Shown here in pieces: positions 50,411 to 57,786 of a stretch of DNA of 63,902 nt. The first letter of the stretch is position 1. Each line of letters starts with the position of its first letter. Under the pieces are notes generated by a model. It ran no database searches, was not told the origin of the DNA, and was given only the letters and a program-made list of their open reading frames with translations. The position numbers and the translations under genes are program-made. The DNA comes from a virus: positions 1-63,902 of the IMG/VR virus record IMGVR_UViG_3300050821_008367; one strand, 5' to 3'.

Positions 50411-50871
50411 GCCTGCACCTCTTCCTTCCATCGCCCAATCTTCTTCGCGATCTTGATCGTCGCCAGAGTCACGCTGCGCACAACCGTGACGGTCTGATTG
50501 CTGTGCAGATGCTTCGGGTCCCAGCCTTGCTCGGACAACTGGCGCAGGATTTCATCGCGGCTGGAGTCTGGATTCAGCAGGACGGCCGTGCGGACTGCTT
50601 CAGTCAGGCCGTTGTTATCGGGCACCAGATGGGCTTCGACGGCCTCGTCATAGCCGGGGCAGCTTTCGACCGGCAGGCGCGCGTTGATCCGGCGGGCAGA
50701 TTCGATGTACCACCTCTGCGCCGGCTCCGTGAGCGACTCCCAAACCGTCTTGTCGGCCTTGTAGACCGCTTTGGTCAGCCGCGCGAGGTAGAGTTCCTTC
50801 GACTCGCTCCGGCTCTTGGGCGCAAAGTCGGTTGTCTCTGCGGCGGCAACTAATTCCTGATAGACGGTCAT
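50407..50871 (-). CDS. Hypothetical protein at divergent promoter region
   Basis: 154 residues from ATG (MTVYQELVAAAETTDF...); a GTG 11 codons upstream (50904) is an alternative that would put a TTGATAA box inside the coding region. Helical; SSRDEILRQLSEQGWDPKHL then VTVVRSVTLATIKIAKKIG looks like a winged-helix or HTH-type domain. First gene of the leftward late transcript, so a regulatory role is possible. Confidence 0.6.
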   Translation of the reverse strand: MTVYQELVAAAETTDFAPKSRSESKELYLARLTKAVYKADKTVWESLTEPAQRWYIESARRINARLPVESCPGYDEAVEAHLVPDNNGLTEAVRTAVLLNPDSSRDEILRQLSEQGWDPKHLHSNQTVTVVRSVTLATIKIAKKIGRWKEEVQA

Positions 50872-50893
50872 GTTGAAAAGAGCATAGCGCGAC

Positions 50894-50900
50894 TTATCAA
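50894..50900 (-). promoter_or_regulatory. TTGATAA box in divergent promoter region
   Basis: Minus strand TGATTGATAAGTCGCGC. It lies between the leftward 50871 gene and the rightward terminase genes, close to both starts, where a repressor could shut off both late transcripts. A near copy, TTATTAA, is about 15 bp to the right. Confidence 0.45.
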
Positions 50901-50945
50901 TCACGCAAGGACTTATTAAGTTCCTTCAACACTAATGAGGAATTC

Positions 50946-50974
50946 TTGATTAGATTCCTGGTTCAACCTAGAAT
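50946..50974 (+). promoter_or_regulatory. Candidate rightward promoter for terminase operon
   Basis: TTGATT (50946-50951), 17-nt spacer, TAGAAT (50969-50974). The expected start site is near 50981, almost at the start codon (50983), so the mRNA may be nearly leaderless. Confidence 0.5.
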
Positions 50975-50982
50975 CCGAGGTG

Positions 50983-51495
50983 ATGGACCGCCTTCCCATT
51001 CACGACAGAGTGCCACTGGTAGAAGACCCAAAGCATGCGCCGCGGCCACGCATCAAGGCTCCGAAGCGCGTAGAGGTGCAGAAGCGGCCGGGCGGCAGCA
51101 GGGAGCAGTACCGCATCATCGGGGAGTACGAGCTTTACCAGTTGGGCCGGCTGGGTTGCACAAAGGACGAAGCCGCGCAGTTCTTCGGGCTTTCAAGCTC
51201 TGGGTTGAGCAGCCGCCTGCACAATAACCTCGAACTGCGCCTCGCATGGGAACGCGGTTCCGCGCAAGCAAAGATTGGGTTGCGCCGCCTGCAGTTGCGC
51301 CACGCTGAACAGCTTGGCGACGCCGGCGTAAAGATGACCATCCATATGTCCAAGCACCAACTCGGCGAGGTGGATACACAGGTCGTCACCCATGCCGGCA
51401 GCGAGGCGAACCCGATTCGTGTCAAGGTAGAACGCGAGGAACTCATTGGGCGGATCGTCGGTAATCGAACAATTGAGGCGGGAGAAGGATCTTAG
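50983..51495 (+). CDS. terS: Terminase small subunit-like protein
   Basis: 170 residues (a GTG one codon upstream is also possible). The central helix-turn-helix (LGRLGCTKDEAAQFFGLSSS) followed by SRLHNNLELRLAWERGSAQA fits TerS-type DNA-recognition subunits, which bind the packaging site. It overlaps the large subunit gene by 50 nt. Confidence 0.78.
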   Translation: MDRLPIHDRVPLVEDPKHAPRPRIKAPKRVEVQKRPGGSREQYRIIGEYELYQLGRLGCTKDEAAQFFGLSSSGLSSRLHNNLELRLAWERGSAQAKIGLRRLQLRHAEQLGDAGVKMTIHMSKHQLGEVDTQVVTHAGSEANPIRVKVEREELIGRIVGNRTIEAGEGS

Positions 51496-53014
51496 GCAGC
51501 GGCTCGAAACCCTGTCGGACGAAGAACTCCTGAACCTTGCCTATGATTGGAAGTCCTGGGCGCGCCCTACTCAGCTTGCACCCACATGGGATTGGGCCAC
51601 GTGGCTGGTTCTCGCCGGCCGCGGCTTCGGAAAAACTCGCATCGGCGCCGAACAGGTCCGCCAGTGGATCAAGGACGGCTACAACCGCGTCAACTTCATT
51701 GCGGCCACGGCCGATGACCTTCGCGACATCATGGTTGAGGGCGAGTCGGGCATTCTTGCGGTCTGCCCTCCCGATGAGCGCCCGACCTACCGGGTCAGCA
51801 AGCGCCGACTTGAATGGCCGAATGGTGCGATATCCCTGCTGTTCACAGCCGCTGAACCGGAAAGACTGAGAGGTAAGCAGCATGAGGCTCTGTGGGCGGA
51901 CGAAATCGCAGCCTGGCAGTACGCGCAGGATGCTTGGGATCAGGCCATGTTTGGTTTGCGTCTCGGCCGTAACCCACGGACCATTGCGACGACAACGCCC
52001 AAGCCCACCAAACTTATCCGCGAACTAATTAAAGACCCTACTGTAGCTGTAACTAAGGGCACCACTTACGAGAACAAGACCAACCTTGCTCCAACCTTCT
52101 ATTCGAAGATTATCAAGAAGTACGAGAACACCAGGCTCGGCCGGCAGGAGCTGAATGCCGAGGTCCTTGATGACAACCCCGGCGCGCTCTGGAAGATGGC
52201 CGACATCGAAGAGACGCGCATCACGCATGATGAGTTCAAGAAGCTCGAGCTCTCGCGCATCGTGGTTGCCATCGATCCGGCGGTAACGAGCAACGAAGAG
52301 TCCGACGAGACCGGCATCATCGTGGCCGGACAGGATTTCGGAGACAACACGCATTACTACATCCTCGAGGATGCTTCGGGCATTTACACGCCGGATGGCT
52401 GGGCCAGCAAGGCCGTGCTGCTCTACCACAAGTGGGAAGCAGACCGGATTGTGGGCGAAGTGAACAACGGCGGCGACATGGTCGAGACCACCATCCGCCA
52501 CAAAGATCCGAACGTCTCGTACAAGAGCGTCCATGCGTCCCGCGGCAAGGCGGTGCGCGCCGAACCCGTGAGCGCCCTCTATGAGCAGCACCGGGTTCAC
52601 CATGTGGGCACGCTGGGAACGCTCGAAGATCAGCTTATCAACTGGAATCCCAAGACGGACGATGATTCTCCCGACAGGTTAGACGCTGATGTGTGGGCAC
52701 TTACAGAGCTTGCCGGCGAATGGGAAGGCTGGGAAGGGCTGCTGAAGCACTACCGCGGGGTCGCCACAGCGGCCGTAGAAGATACCAAGAAGCCTGAGCC
52801 GGTACCGAAGGCCGACGGCGTCAGGCCGGCGCCAGAGTCCGTAGAGGCAAAGGTCCCAAAGCCACTGCGCGCCTACAACGAGATGCTCGCTAAGCTCACG
52901 CCGATAGACGCCTGCTCGAAGTGCGGCAAGCCGCTTGGCTCGAATGTGAGCACTGATGGCTTCAATAGCTGGCATCCGGAATGCGACAAGCCGAGTTGGG
53001 CCACTGCCGATTGA
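51446..53014 (+). CDS. terL: Terminase large subunit
   Basis: 522 residues (TTG start). Walker A LAGRGFGKT, Walker B ALWADEIA, and the RNase-H-like nuclease residues VAIDPAVTSNEESDETGI and LDADVWALTEL are clear. A C-terminal zinc-ribbon-like segment (CSKCGKPLG...WHPECD) is an addition. It translocates and cuts DNA at the portal. The stop codon lies inside a TTGATAA box. Confidence 0.95.
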   Translation: MGGSSVIEQLRREKDLRQRLETLSDEELLNLAYDWKSWARPTQLAPTWDWATWLVLAGRGFGKTRIGAEQVRQWIKDGYNRVNFIAATADDLRDIMVEGESGILAVCPPDERPTYRVSKRRLEWPNGAISLLFTAAEPERLRGKQHEALWADEIAAWQYAQDAWDQAMFGLRLGRNPRTIATTTPKPTKLIRELIKDPTVAVTKGTTYENKTNLAPTFYSKIIKKYENTRLGRQELNAEVLDDNPGALWKMADIEETRITHDEFKKLELSRIVVAIDPAVTSNEESDETGIIVAGQDFGDNTHYYILEDASGIYTPDGWASKAVLLYHKWEADRIVGEVNNGGDMVETTIRHKDPNVSYKSVHASRGKAVRAEPVSALYEQHRVHHVGTLGTLEDQLINWNPKTDDDSPDRLDADVWALTELAGEWEGWEGLLKHYRGVATAAVEDTKKPEPVPKADGVRPAPESVEAKVPKPLRAYNEMLAKLTPIDACSKCGKPLGSNVSTDGFNSWHPECDKPSWATAD

Positions 53015-53017
53015 TAA
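53011..53017 (+). promoter_or_regulatory. TTGATAA box over terL stop codon
   Basis: CCGATTGATAAGTCAGCGC; the TGA of the terminase gene is inside the heptamer. It shares the extension TTGATAAGTCAGC with copies at 29113 and 50894. Confidence 0.45.
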
Positions 53018-53063
53018 GTCAGCGCTGCGGTAAGATTCGAGTTAGTTAGATGGGAGTTAGCCC

Positions 53064-54722
53064 ATGAATTTTGACGATAACGAAGAGGTTTCGGACTTCT
53101 TCGGCAAGGCGCCTCTTGGCGGCACTCAGTCGCCGATAAGTCCAGGATTCGGGATGTCTGGTGTTCCAGGTGACTTCCGTGGCGGCCGGCGCGCACCGCA
53201 AAGCTTGCGTGGCTCACGCGCGGATGCTCTTGTGCCGCGTGTGCCAGCGGAACTCTTGGCACCCGACAGCGAGCCCGCTCCCAACCCCAACGACCGCCAG
53301 GGTATGCCGGCGCCGTACATCGATGACATAGACATCGATCGCAACTGGTTTTCTCCCTTCCAGCCGGTCTATCCGTTTGGGCCGCCCTATGTGAACTACC
53401 CGCGCGAATGGGATTACCCGGTCGGCGTCAACCTCGAGTACAACCCGGCGCGGTTCCAGCTTTACTCCATGCTGCGCGCCCTGGCCGAAGGCAGCGGCAT
53501 CATCTCTACGGTCCGCGAAGCCCGCATCGACGAGCTGGTCGGCCTGCCGTGGAAGTTCACCGTGAAGGACACGAAGACCGGTAAAGACTCCGATGACGAC
53601 CCGCGCATCCAGGAGCTGAACGACTTCTTCAAGAAGCCAGACCGCAAGAAGCCCTATCCGATGTGGATGCGGATGATCTTCCGCGACCGCTATACGATCG
53701 ATGCCGCCAGCGCGTACATCTGGCGCAACAAGGCGCAGAACAAACCCTACGCAATAGAGGCATTGGATGGGGCCTCGATTAAGCCGCTGATCGATGACTC
53801 CGGCCGTATCCCCGACTGGCCGAACCCGGCGTACCAACAGATCATCAAAGGCATGCCGATGAACAACTACACCGAGCGGGAGATTATCTACATGCCCGCC
53901 CGGCCGCGGACCGAATTCCCCATCATGGGGTATTCGGAGATCGAGCAGATCCTGATGGAGGCCACCCAACAGGTCCGCAAGACGCTCTACATGTTGAATT
54001 TCTGGAAGGAAGGCACAATTCCCGATGTGATGTTGGGCGTGCCTGAAAGTTGGACTCCCGAACAAATTGCGACCTGGCAGGCATCCTTTGATGCGCTGCT
54101 GTCCGGGAACCTGAAGCTCAAGTCGAAGATCCGGTTCATCCCGGGCGGCATGAAGCCCTTCGAGATGAAGGGATCGGCCGGCGACTTGCTGAAGTCTGAT
54201 TACGACGAGTGGATGGCGCGCATCGTGTTCTTCTGCTTCCGCATGGACCCGAAGCCCATGGTGAAAGAACCGGAGCCGCGGTCGAACGCAGAGCAGATGA
54301 AAGAGCAGATGCGAGCCCAAGGGCTCAACACCGAAATGGTCTGGTGGTCTGCCTTCATGGAAGAGTTGATCCGCGTCGGGTGGGGCTGGACCGACATCAA
54401 GCACGTATTCAACGAAGATGAGGACATTGCGGCGACCGACCAGGCGACGGTGGACGCTTCTAACTTGAAGGTTGGCGCCCGCACCGTGAACGAGTTGCGC
54501 GAGCGCGACGGTCTGGACCCTGTCGACGGCGGCGATGAGCCGATGGTCTATACCGGATCCGGCGCCATGCCGCTGAAGGTTCTGGCGGCCCAAACGGCGC
54601 TTCCGGTGCCCGCCGCGCCCGGTGGTAAGCCTGGTGCAAAAAAATCTGCGGGGGACAAGGGGGCCGGCAAGGCAGCCGACAGCCCTTTAGCAAAGCGGGT
54701 AAGTCGCTGGAACAAATATTAG
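53064..54722 (+). CDS. Portal protein
   Basis: 552 residues. FQLYSMLRALAEGSGIISTV, DAASAYIWRNKAQNKPYAIE, LDGASIKPLIDDSGRIP and IIYMPARPRTEFPIMGYSEI are typical of phage portal clip/stem domains. A Gly/Pro-rich 90-residue N-terminus and a Gly/Lys/Ala-rich C-terminus flank it. The C-terminal region contains A AAA AAA in slippery register (54638-54644), from which the -1 frame runs into the MuF gene. Confidence 0.93.
   Translation: MNFDDNEEVSDFFGKAPLGGTQSPISPGFGMSGVPGDFRGGRRAPQSLRGSRADALVPRVPAELLAPDSEPAPNPNDRQGMPAPYIDDIDIDRNWFSPFQPVYPFGPPYVNYPREWDYPVGVNLEYNPARFQLYSMLRALAEGSGIISTVREARIDELVGLPWKFTVKDTKTGKDSDDDPRIQELNDFFKKPDRKKPYPMWMRMIFRDRYTIDAASAYIWRNKAQNKPYAIEALDGASIKPLIDDSGRIPDWPNPAYQQIIKGMPMNNYTEREIIYMPARPRTEFPIMGYSEIEQILMEATQQVRKTLYMLNFWKEGTIPDVMLGVPESWTPEQIATWQASFDALLSGNLKLKSKIRFIPGGMKPFEMKGSAGDLLKSDYDEWMARIVFFCFRMDPKPMVKEPEPRSNAEQMKEQMRAQGLNTEMVWWSAFMEELIRVGWGWTDIKHVFNEDEDIAATDQATVDASNLKVGARTVNELRERDGLDPVDGGDEPMVYTGSGAMPLKVLAAQTALPVPAAPGGKPGAKKSAGDKGAGKAADSPLAKRVSRWNKY
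54638..54644 (+). other. Slippery heptamer A AAA AAA in portal frame
   Basis: Seven adenines read in the portal frame as GCA AAA AAA TCT, exactly the X XXY YYZ register for -1 frameshifting. The -1 frame has no stop from here to the MuF region at 54767. Confidence 0.5.
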
Positions 54723-54766
54723 CGGCCTACCTCAAGCGCAAGGGCAAGGAAATTGCCGCCTCAATT

Positions 54767-55474
54767 GTGGTCGAAAAACAGGAAACGCCGGATATTATCA
54801 AGGCCGCCGATTTGCCCGACTTTGAGGAGTTATTAAGCCGCCTCGAACTGCACATGGATTGGGGTGACTTGATAAGCGAAGTTACTCCGCATCTGGGCGC
54901 AGACGCCGAAGCCGCGGCGCATGATTTTCTTATCAATCTCGGCATCACGGAAGCCAGAGACAAGGCCCTCTGGACCCGGGTTTCGGAGCACGTCCGGCAG
55001 ATGGCCCAGCAGCGCGCGGCAGAGCTTGTGGGCAAGCGCGTCCTCGAGGATGGCCGCATTGTCGACAATCCCAACGCCGAGTGGGCCATCACGGAGACGA
55101 CGCGCGAAAACCTGCACGACCTGGCCGAAGATGCGATCGCTGAAGGCTGGACCGTTAACCAGCTGCAGCACAAGATCACCGAAAGTGAAGACTTCTCGCC
55201 GGCGCGGGCGCTGAATATAGCGCGGACCGAGAAGGCGTACGCGCAGAACCGGGGAGAGCACACTGCGGCCAAGGATGTTGGGTTCACCCACAAGGAATGG
55301 AACATGGCCGCCGAGGCCTGCGACGAATGCCGTGAAAATGAGGAAGCCGGCCGGATCGGCATTGACGATGTGTTTCCCTCTGGCGATGAAATCCCGCCGG
55401 CGCATCCCGCCTGCAGATGTGATGCGCTGTACTATGAATCAGCCGAAGACGAACCCGAAACCGAAGAGGAGTAA
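54767..55474 (+). CDS. MuF-like minor head protein
   Basis: 235 residues if the GTG at 54767 is used, but the frame is open upstream to the slippery site and encodes a plausible helix (KSLEQILAAYLKRKGKEIAA) with no good ribosome site before the GTG. Motifs: ALNIARTEKAYAQNRGEHTA, KEWNMAAEACDECRENEE, and the HPACRCDALY end, all typical of Mu gpF head-morphogenesis proteins. It may be made as a portal-MuF fusion. Three TTGATAA heptamers occur within 54795-54936. Confidence 0.88.
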   Translation: MVEKQETPDIIKAADLPDFEELLSRLELHMDWGDLISEVTPHLGADAEAAAHDFLINLGITEARDKALWTRVSEHVRQMAQQRAAELVGKRVLEDGRIVDNPNAEWAITETTRENLHDLAEDAIAEGWTVNQLQHKITESEDFSPARALNIARTEKAYAQNRGEHTAAKDVGFTHKEWNMAAEACDECRENEEAGRIGIDDVFPSGDEIPPAHPACRCDALYYESAEDEPETEEE

Positions 55475-55669
55475 ATGCAGCGCATTGAAATAGAGGAACA
55501 CCGTCCGAAGCCCGCCACAGCCTCTATGCCGACCACTGCGGAGGTGATCCAGCGCGCCGCGGCGATGCTGGCCCCTATCCTGCCGCCTGAGTTCTACGGC
55601 CGCATCACGTTCTTCTATGAGCACGGGCGCCCGAAGCGTTACGTCGAAGAGCGGAGCATTCAGCTTTGA
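55475..55669 (+). CDS. Hypothetical protein (64 aa)
   Basis: 64 residues (MQRIEIEEHRPKPATASMPT). PPEFYGRITFFYEHGRPKRY resembles small phage proteins of unknown role. TTGA overlap with the next gene. Confidence 0.55.
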   Translation: MQRIEIEEHRPKPATASMPTTAEVIQRAAAMLAPILPPEFYGRITFFYEHGRPKRYVEERSIQL

Positions 55670-55905
55670 CTTTCATCGTGTCCAAGCCGGCGGCCGACGT
55701 CCTGCGCCAGAGCATGTTCATCTACCACGATGACCTTGGGGTGCGGGTGCCGGAAGGGGTAACGCTCACTCCGGAGATTCAGCAGGAGATCGAGGCTTTT
55801 CTGCGCTCGGTGCGGATTCCCGTGAAAGAGGCTGCAACTTCGGTTTTGGCTGCAGTTCTGGAACAGCAGGGGATTTCTGTGGATTCGAAGCGCGCGGTGC
55901 ACTAG
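55666..55905 (+). CDS. Hypothetical protein (79 aa)
   Basis: 79 residues from TTG overlapping the previous TGA. DVLRQSMFIYHDDLGVRVPE then IQQEIEAFLRSVRIP. Unknown. Its last 140 bp overlap a gene on the other strand. Confidence 0.5.
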   Translation: MTFIVSKPAADVLRQSMFIYHDDLGVRVPEGVTLTPEIQQEIEAFLRSVRIPVKEAATSVLAAVLEQQGISVDSKRAVH

Positions 55906-56146
55906 CGGCGATCTCTTCAAGAGCCTTCTTTGCCTGCCCGTACCGACGTACCAGCGCCATCAACGCCCACCAGGCCGTCACTTCCTTGCCGCAGTCCTCA
56001 CACGTGATGATCTGTCCGTTCTCATCGATCTGCAGGTGGTTGTGGATGCAGCGCGGATGGGGCTTGCCGTTGATCTCTACCTGCGTGTCGGGGGCGGAAT
56101 CCGAGTAGCGGATGCGCAGGTCGCCGAACTGGTAGATTTTGGCCAA
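55766..56146 (-). CDS. Zinc-binding hypothetical protein with Pro-rich tail
   Basis: 126 residues from TTG at 56146 (AKIYQFGDLRIRYSDSAPDT), AAGGA upstream. RCIHNHLQIDENGQIITCED with CGKEVTAWW gives a four-ligand zinc site. The C-terminal 40 residues are Pro/Ser-rich and overlap antisense to the previous gene. Unknown role. Confidence 0.55.
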   Translation of the reverse strand: MAKIYQFGDLRIRYSDSAPDTQVEINGKPHPRCIHNHLQIDENGQIITCEDCGKEVTAWWALMALVRRYGQAKKALEEIAASAPRASNPQKSPAVPELQPKPKLQPLSRESAPSAEKPRSPAESPE

Positions 56147-56148
56147 GG

Positions 56149-56361
56149 TTAATCCTTTGCTCGCGCATTCGGGCAAGTAAAGTTCGCCGGCGTGGTCACC
56201 ATCTCCAGCCGAGTCGACACGATAGCGCAGCGGCCATACCGTTCCGCGCGGTGCCCATCGAATCCGCCTAGGTAGGGATTGTTGACATCCCAATGCAGGC
56301 ATTCACCGCAACGCACTGATGTGTCCGTAATCACCATAGCTTCGGGGAATAAACAGCTCAT
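56149..56361 (-). CDS. Cys-rich small protein
   Basis: 70 residues (MSCLFPEAMVITDTSVRCGE). RCGECLHWD, GRCAIV and FTCPNARAKD place four Cys for a metal site, like other phage small zinc proteins. ATGA overlap with the upstream gene. Confidence 0.6.
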   Translation of the reverse strand: MSCLFPEAMVITDTSVRCGECLHWDVNNPYLGGFDGHRAERYGRCAIVSTRLEMVTTPANFTCPNARAKD

Positions 56362-56534
56362 TGCTGTTCGCCCTCGATCGTCAGCGGTTCGTCCTTCGCT
56401 TCCTGGGCTCCGTGCGCGGCCGCCAGATGGCCTACCTGCTGCTCGAGCTCCTGGGGTGAGTACACCCGGTCCAGATGCGCGAATGCGAGGTCTGACGTCG
56501 GCGCCGCTTCGGGTTGGGCTTTCTTCTTCGCCAT
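56358..56534 (-). CDS. Small hydrophilic hypothetical protein
   Basis: 58 residues (MAKKKAQPEAAPTSDLAFAH...). Charged and Ala/Gln-rich, ends LTIEGEQQ. Start and stop overlaps suggest coupling with the downstream zinc protein. Unknown function. Confidence 0.5.
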   Translation of the reverse strand: MAKKKAQPEAAPTSDLAFAHLDRVYSPQELEQQVGHLAAAHGAQEAKDEPLTIEGEQQ

Positions 56535-56543
56535 CGAGGATTC

Positions 56544-56732
56544 CTATCGTACACCGGCCGCGCCGTTGGTGTCTTTCCCGTTCTTGCGCTGGATCAGATG
56601 GACCAGCAGTGCGGCCTGTGTGGGCTTGAAGTCCGCGAGTCCTGGCCAATTGCGTCGCGCGATGTCGAGGATCTCGAGTTTCGCGAGGTGCGTGCGTTCG
56701 TAGACTTCGTCAACCAGGTCGAGGAGGGTCAC
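56544..56732 (-). CDS. Hypothetical helical protein (62 aa)
   Basis: 62 residues from GTG in a GTGA overlap with the loader-like gene (TLLDLVDEVYERTHLAKLEI...). Helical, last part NGKDTNGAAGVR. An in-frame ATG at 56771 would overlap more. Unknown function. Confidence 0.55.
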   Translation of the reverse strand: MTLLDLVDEVYERTHLAKLEILDIARRNWPGLADFKPTQAALLVHLIQRKNGKDTNGAAGVR

Positions 56733-57073
56733 AGGTGTGATCTTTCCCAAAATCTGCCATTTGGGAACCATTCAGAGGGAGCGTCGAACGTTTCACATTC
56801 AGCGATATACCTCATCTTGGCAGGTGTCGGGAGAGCGTCGCGCTCCATCTGCACGGTAGAGAAGACATTTGCCAAAAGATTCGGGTGAAGTTCTTCCAGC
56901 GCCTCGACGTACAGATCCACCGTCTCAGGCAGCAGGCAGCCGTTCGGGTAGCAGGTGGAAAGCAGGGTTATAGCTTGCGCGATTGCGGCTCTTTTCTCCG
57001 TGGTTTCAAAGAGGATGGCGAGCCGTGGTAGGGCGTAGACTTCGGTTCCGTCTTGTAGTTTTCTGCGGTACAT
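56729..57073 (-). CDS. Helicase-loader-like protein (paralogue A)
   Basis: 114 residues. EKRAAIAQAITLLSTCYPNG, ETVDLYVEALEELHPNLLAN and LPTPAKMRYIAEC follow the pattern of small helical loaders/inhibitors of replicative helicases (G39P-like). It shares this layout with the next upstream gene. Proposed partner: the DnaB at 9001. Assignment by pattern only. Confidence 0.5.
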   Translation of the reverse strand: MYRRKLQDGTEVYALPRLAILFETTEKRAAIAQAITLLSTCYPNGCLLPETVDLYVEALEELHPNLLANVFSTVQMERDALPTPAKMRYIAECETFDAPSEWFPNGRFWERSHL

Positions 57074-57111
57074 AAATCTCCTTTGGGGTTGCCTTTGGTT
57101 GCGACCTGGAT

Positions 57112-57786
57112 CTACGCCAAGTCCATTTCTGGCTGATGTACGAGCGCCGTCTGATTGGCCTTGCGCCAGTGCCTGAGCCAGTAGGCTTCGAACTTCTCGA
57201 TCCCCGAAAGCATAAGCCCCATCCCGTCATGATCCTGGTCTCGCTTAGGGAACTTTTTTGGACTGCGGTAAATGAAGTCCAAGCCATCGTCAAGGGTAAG
57301 TCCCATAGCTTCAAAGGTTTTAAGAATGGTTTCTGGGATATGCCACGGCTCAGTGACTTCGATTACAGGTTTGGTCCACTCTTTGTAACTCAAGCGGCGC
57401 GCGGGCTCTATCTCTTTTTCGACCCTTTTTCTCTCCACACCGAACTTCTTGACGAACTTGTGCAGCCATTCGAGGTCCTCTCCGGCAAGCCGCTCAGAAG
57501 TTTGGGCTTCGGTCTCTGCGCCCGACAACTCGCGCAGCACCGCTCCGCTCGGCCAGAATTTCGCTTCCTTGATCGCCCGGCTGAATCCGAGGGCCAATTG
57601 GGATGGGTTCAGGTCTTCCAGTGCGATCCAGTAGGACGCTTGTGTCTCCTGAGTCAACGGGCGCTCGTAAAAGGCCGAGAGAAGCACCATTGCCAAGGCC
57701 ACAGCTTCTTTCTTCTCGTGAGTTGCGAATATATTCCTCAGTTGCGGCAATGTTGCCGGTGATAACGCTCTGTTTGGTGAATCCAC
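57112..57786 (-). CDS. Helicase-loader-like protein (paralogue B) with long C-terminus
   Basis: 224 residues from GTG at 57786, with a perfect AGGAGG 6 nt upstream. EKKEAVALAMVLLSAFYERP, ETQASYWIALEDLNPSQLAL and FWPSGAVLREL are colinear with paralogue A. The rest is a charged region (KRVEKEIEPARRLSYKEWTK) and a C-terminal helix. Its first 293 nt overlap in another frame with the end of the replication gene. Confidence 0.6.
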   Translation of the reverse strand: MDSPNRALSPATLPQLRNIFATHEKKEAVALAMVLLSAFYERPLTQETQASYWIALEDLNPSQLALGFSRAIKEAKFWPSGAVLRELSGAETEAQTSERLAGEDLEWLHKFVKKFGVERKRVEKEIEPARRLSYKEWTKPVIEVTEPWHIPETILKTFEAMGLTLDDGLDFIYRSPKKFPKRDQDHDGMGLMLSGIEKFEAYWLRHWRKANQTALVHQPEMDLA

